From: Betaproteobacteria bacterium
Lineage (GTDB): Bacteria > Pseudomonadota > Gammaproteobacteria > Burkholderiales > Burkholderiaceae_E
Direction: 5' to 3'
Length of the DNA stretch: 6,630 nucleotides
NCBI GenBank assembly: GCA_009925965.1
Contig: RFPW01000123.1
Coordinates: forward strand, 1 to 6,630
The notes beneath the pieces are model-generated. The model searched no databases, had not been told where the DNA came from, and worked only from the letters and a program-made list of their open reading frames with translations. The translations under genes and the position numbers were made by a program. Below, in pieces: positions 5,535 through 6,630 of the stretch; position 1 is the first letter of the stretch, and every line of letters begins with the position of its first letter.

Positions 5535-6630
5535 ATGAACCAACCCACGAAATTTCAGTCAATTGAAACCGGCGTCGTGAACGCGCCGGTGTCTTTGCCA
5601 CGTCGCCAGGTTTTGGCGGGGAGCGTTAGTGCCTTGGCCGCAGCGGGTCTGGCTGGGGTCGGGACGGATGCCACGGCCCAGACGAGCTCTGTCGCCCCCA
5701 AACCCCTGCCTGCTTATGTGGGTTGGAAAGATCCTAATAGTCTGATCGTGCATAGTGCGACGACGATCGAAACGAAGCGTCAGGCTTTTGGATCGGGTCT
5801 CATTACCCCCGCTGACCAACTCTACATTCGCAATAATCTGCCGGCGCCAGACGCTGCCATCGTTGCCGATCGGGATGCATGGGAAGTCGCGATTGAAGGG
5901 GTTAACAGGCCGCGTACGCTCACGCTGCGCGAACTTAAGTCGATCGGGCTAGACACCGTAGCGATGGTTCTTCAGTGCTCGGGCAATGGTCGGGGTTATT
6001 TTCCGAGCAAGCCCAGTGGTACGCCCTGGCAGGTTGGGGCAGCGGGGTGCGTTGTCTGGACTGGCGTTCCGGTGCGCTGGGTTGCAGACGCGCTGGGCGG
6101 TATGAGCGCTGGCATGTCATTCCTGACGGGCACCGGTGGTGAGAGGCTACCCGATGGAATCGATCCAAAAAGTGTCATTGTCGAACGCTCCGTGCCAGCC
6201 CAGGCCATGACGGATGCGATGCTCGCTTGGGAAATGAACGGCGTGCCGATCCCGCTGGCCCATGGCGGACCGTTGCGCCTGATCGTTCCGGGCTATACCG
6301 GCGTCAACAACATCAAGTACATCAAACGTCTCGCATTCACCGCCCAGGAGTCCGAGGCCCGCATCATGTCGCACGGGTATCGGATCTCACCCCCAGGTGG
6401 CAAGGGCGATCCCACACAGCCATCGGTGCAGGAAATGACCGTGAAGTCCTGGATCAACGGTCCGGGGACGGATGGCCTTCCCGTCAAAGCCGGGCTGGTC
6501 CAGATTCACGGCGTTGCATTTGGTGGCTTACACAGGGTGGCAGCGGTCGAGGTGTCGATTGACGGCGGGAAGAGTTGGAATGAGGCTCGATTCAGTGGCC
6601 CAGACCTCGGGCGGTACGCGTGGCGCCAGT
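5535..6630 (+). CDS. Tat-exported sulfite oxidase/dehydrogenase-type molybdoenzyme (3' end outside window)
   Basis: The frame is open for 365 codons to the window edge. A twin-arginine signal is seen: PRRQVLAG (Arg23-Arg24), an Ala-rich segment and probable cleavage after ATA near residue 48. The enzyme should therefore fold with its molybdopterin cofactor in the cytoplasm and act in the periplasm. The catalytic domain has RNNLPAPD (from Arg99), LQCSGNGR with the Mo-binding Cys148, VWTGVPVRWVADALGG (174-189), and PGYTGVNNIKYIKR (252-265). HGYRISPPGG (from 280) carries Tyr282, probably the active-site Tyr. The dimerisation domain begins near 290 and is cut at 6630. Starkeya novella SorA uses Arg55, His57 and Cys104; the Arg-to-Cys distance of 49 is the same here (99 to 148), but the His position is Asn101. 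Oxidation of sulfite to sulfate with electrons passed to a cytochrome c is the likely reaction. SorA/SorT-like is favoured over SoxC; a partner cytochrome gene would lie beyond the window. Confidence 0.88.
   Translation, partial: MNQPTKFQSIETGVVNAPVSLPRRQVLAGSVSALAAAGLAGVGTDATAQTSSVAPKPLPAYVGWKDPNSLIVHSATTIETKRQAFGSGLITPADQLYIRNNLPAPDAAIVADRDAWEVAIEGVNRPRTLTLRELKSIGLDTVAMVLQCSGNGRGYFPSKPSGTPWQVGAAGCVVWTGVPVRWVADALGGMSAGMSFLTGTGGERLPDGIDPKSVIVERSVPAQAMTDAMLAWEMNGVPIPLAHGGPLRLIVPGYTGVNNIKYIKRLAFTAQESEARIMSHGYRISPPGGKGDPTQPSVQEMTVKSWINGPGTDGLPVKAGLVQIHGVAFGGLHRVAAVEVSIDGGKSWNEARFSGPDLGRYAWRQ

Noticed and set aside
5559..6562. Minus-strand and other-frame open frames across the molybdoenzyme gene
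   Set aside because: The plus frame from 5535 reads without interruption to the window edge with clear sulfite oxidase motifs; the others are shadows.

Overview
The window looks like chromosomal DNA of a betaproteobacterium, most likely order Burkholderiales. This is an inference from moderately high GC over most of its length and from a Bug/TctC-type periplasmic binding protein, a family greatly expanded in that order. No rRNA, tRNA, CRISPR array, transposase or integrase was seen.

Layout, left to right. (1) The 3' end of a plus-strand SGNH/GDSL hydrolase gene runs off the left edge; its first ~74 bases are strikingly AT-rich compared with everything after. (2) A 115-base convergent intergenic gap (222-336) holds a long two-storey hairpin and a second small hairpin. 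(3) Five minus-strand genes lie head to tail from 5473 down to 337, with gaps of about 29, 56, 32 and 88 bases, so they could form one operon. In transcription order they encode a zeta-class GST/maleylacetoacetate-isomerase-like protein, a LysE/ArgO-type amino acid exporter, a CopA-type Cu(+)-exporting P1B ATPase, a Bug/TctC solute-binding protein, and a single-domain cupin that I recognise as an acetylacetone dioxygenase (Dke1) homologue. (4) A divergent regulatory gap of about 60 bases carries a perfect 7-bp inverted repeat. (5) A plus-strand Tat-exported sulfite oxidase/dehydrogenase-type molybdoenzyme is cut by the right edge.

How the genes might work together. The best-supported metabolic gene is the Dke1 homologue, which should split acetylacetone with O2 into acetate and methylglyoxal. 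The Bug protein beside it may bind a related or unrelated carboxylate-type solute. The GST-like protein keeps the glutathione-binding motifs but has lost residues linked to maleylacetoacetate isomerisation, so it may act on another electrophile. A joint beta-diketone breakdown and detoxification role is a hypothesis only. The copper ATPase, amino acid exporter and sulfite oxidase have no obvious metabolic link to it.

Every complete gene belongs to a known family. The observations most worth following are the Dke1 gene context, the divergent GST active site, the nested hairpin, the inverted repeat in the divergent promoter region, the His-to-Asn change in the sulfite oxidase active site, and the composition break at the left edge.
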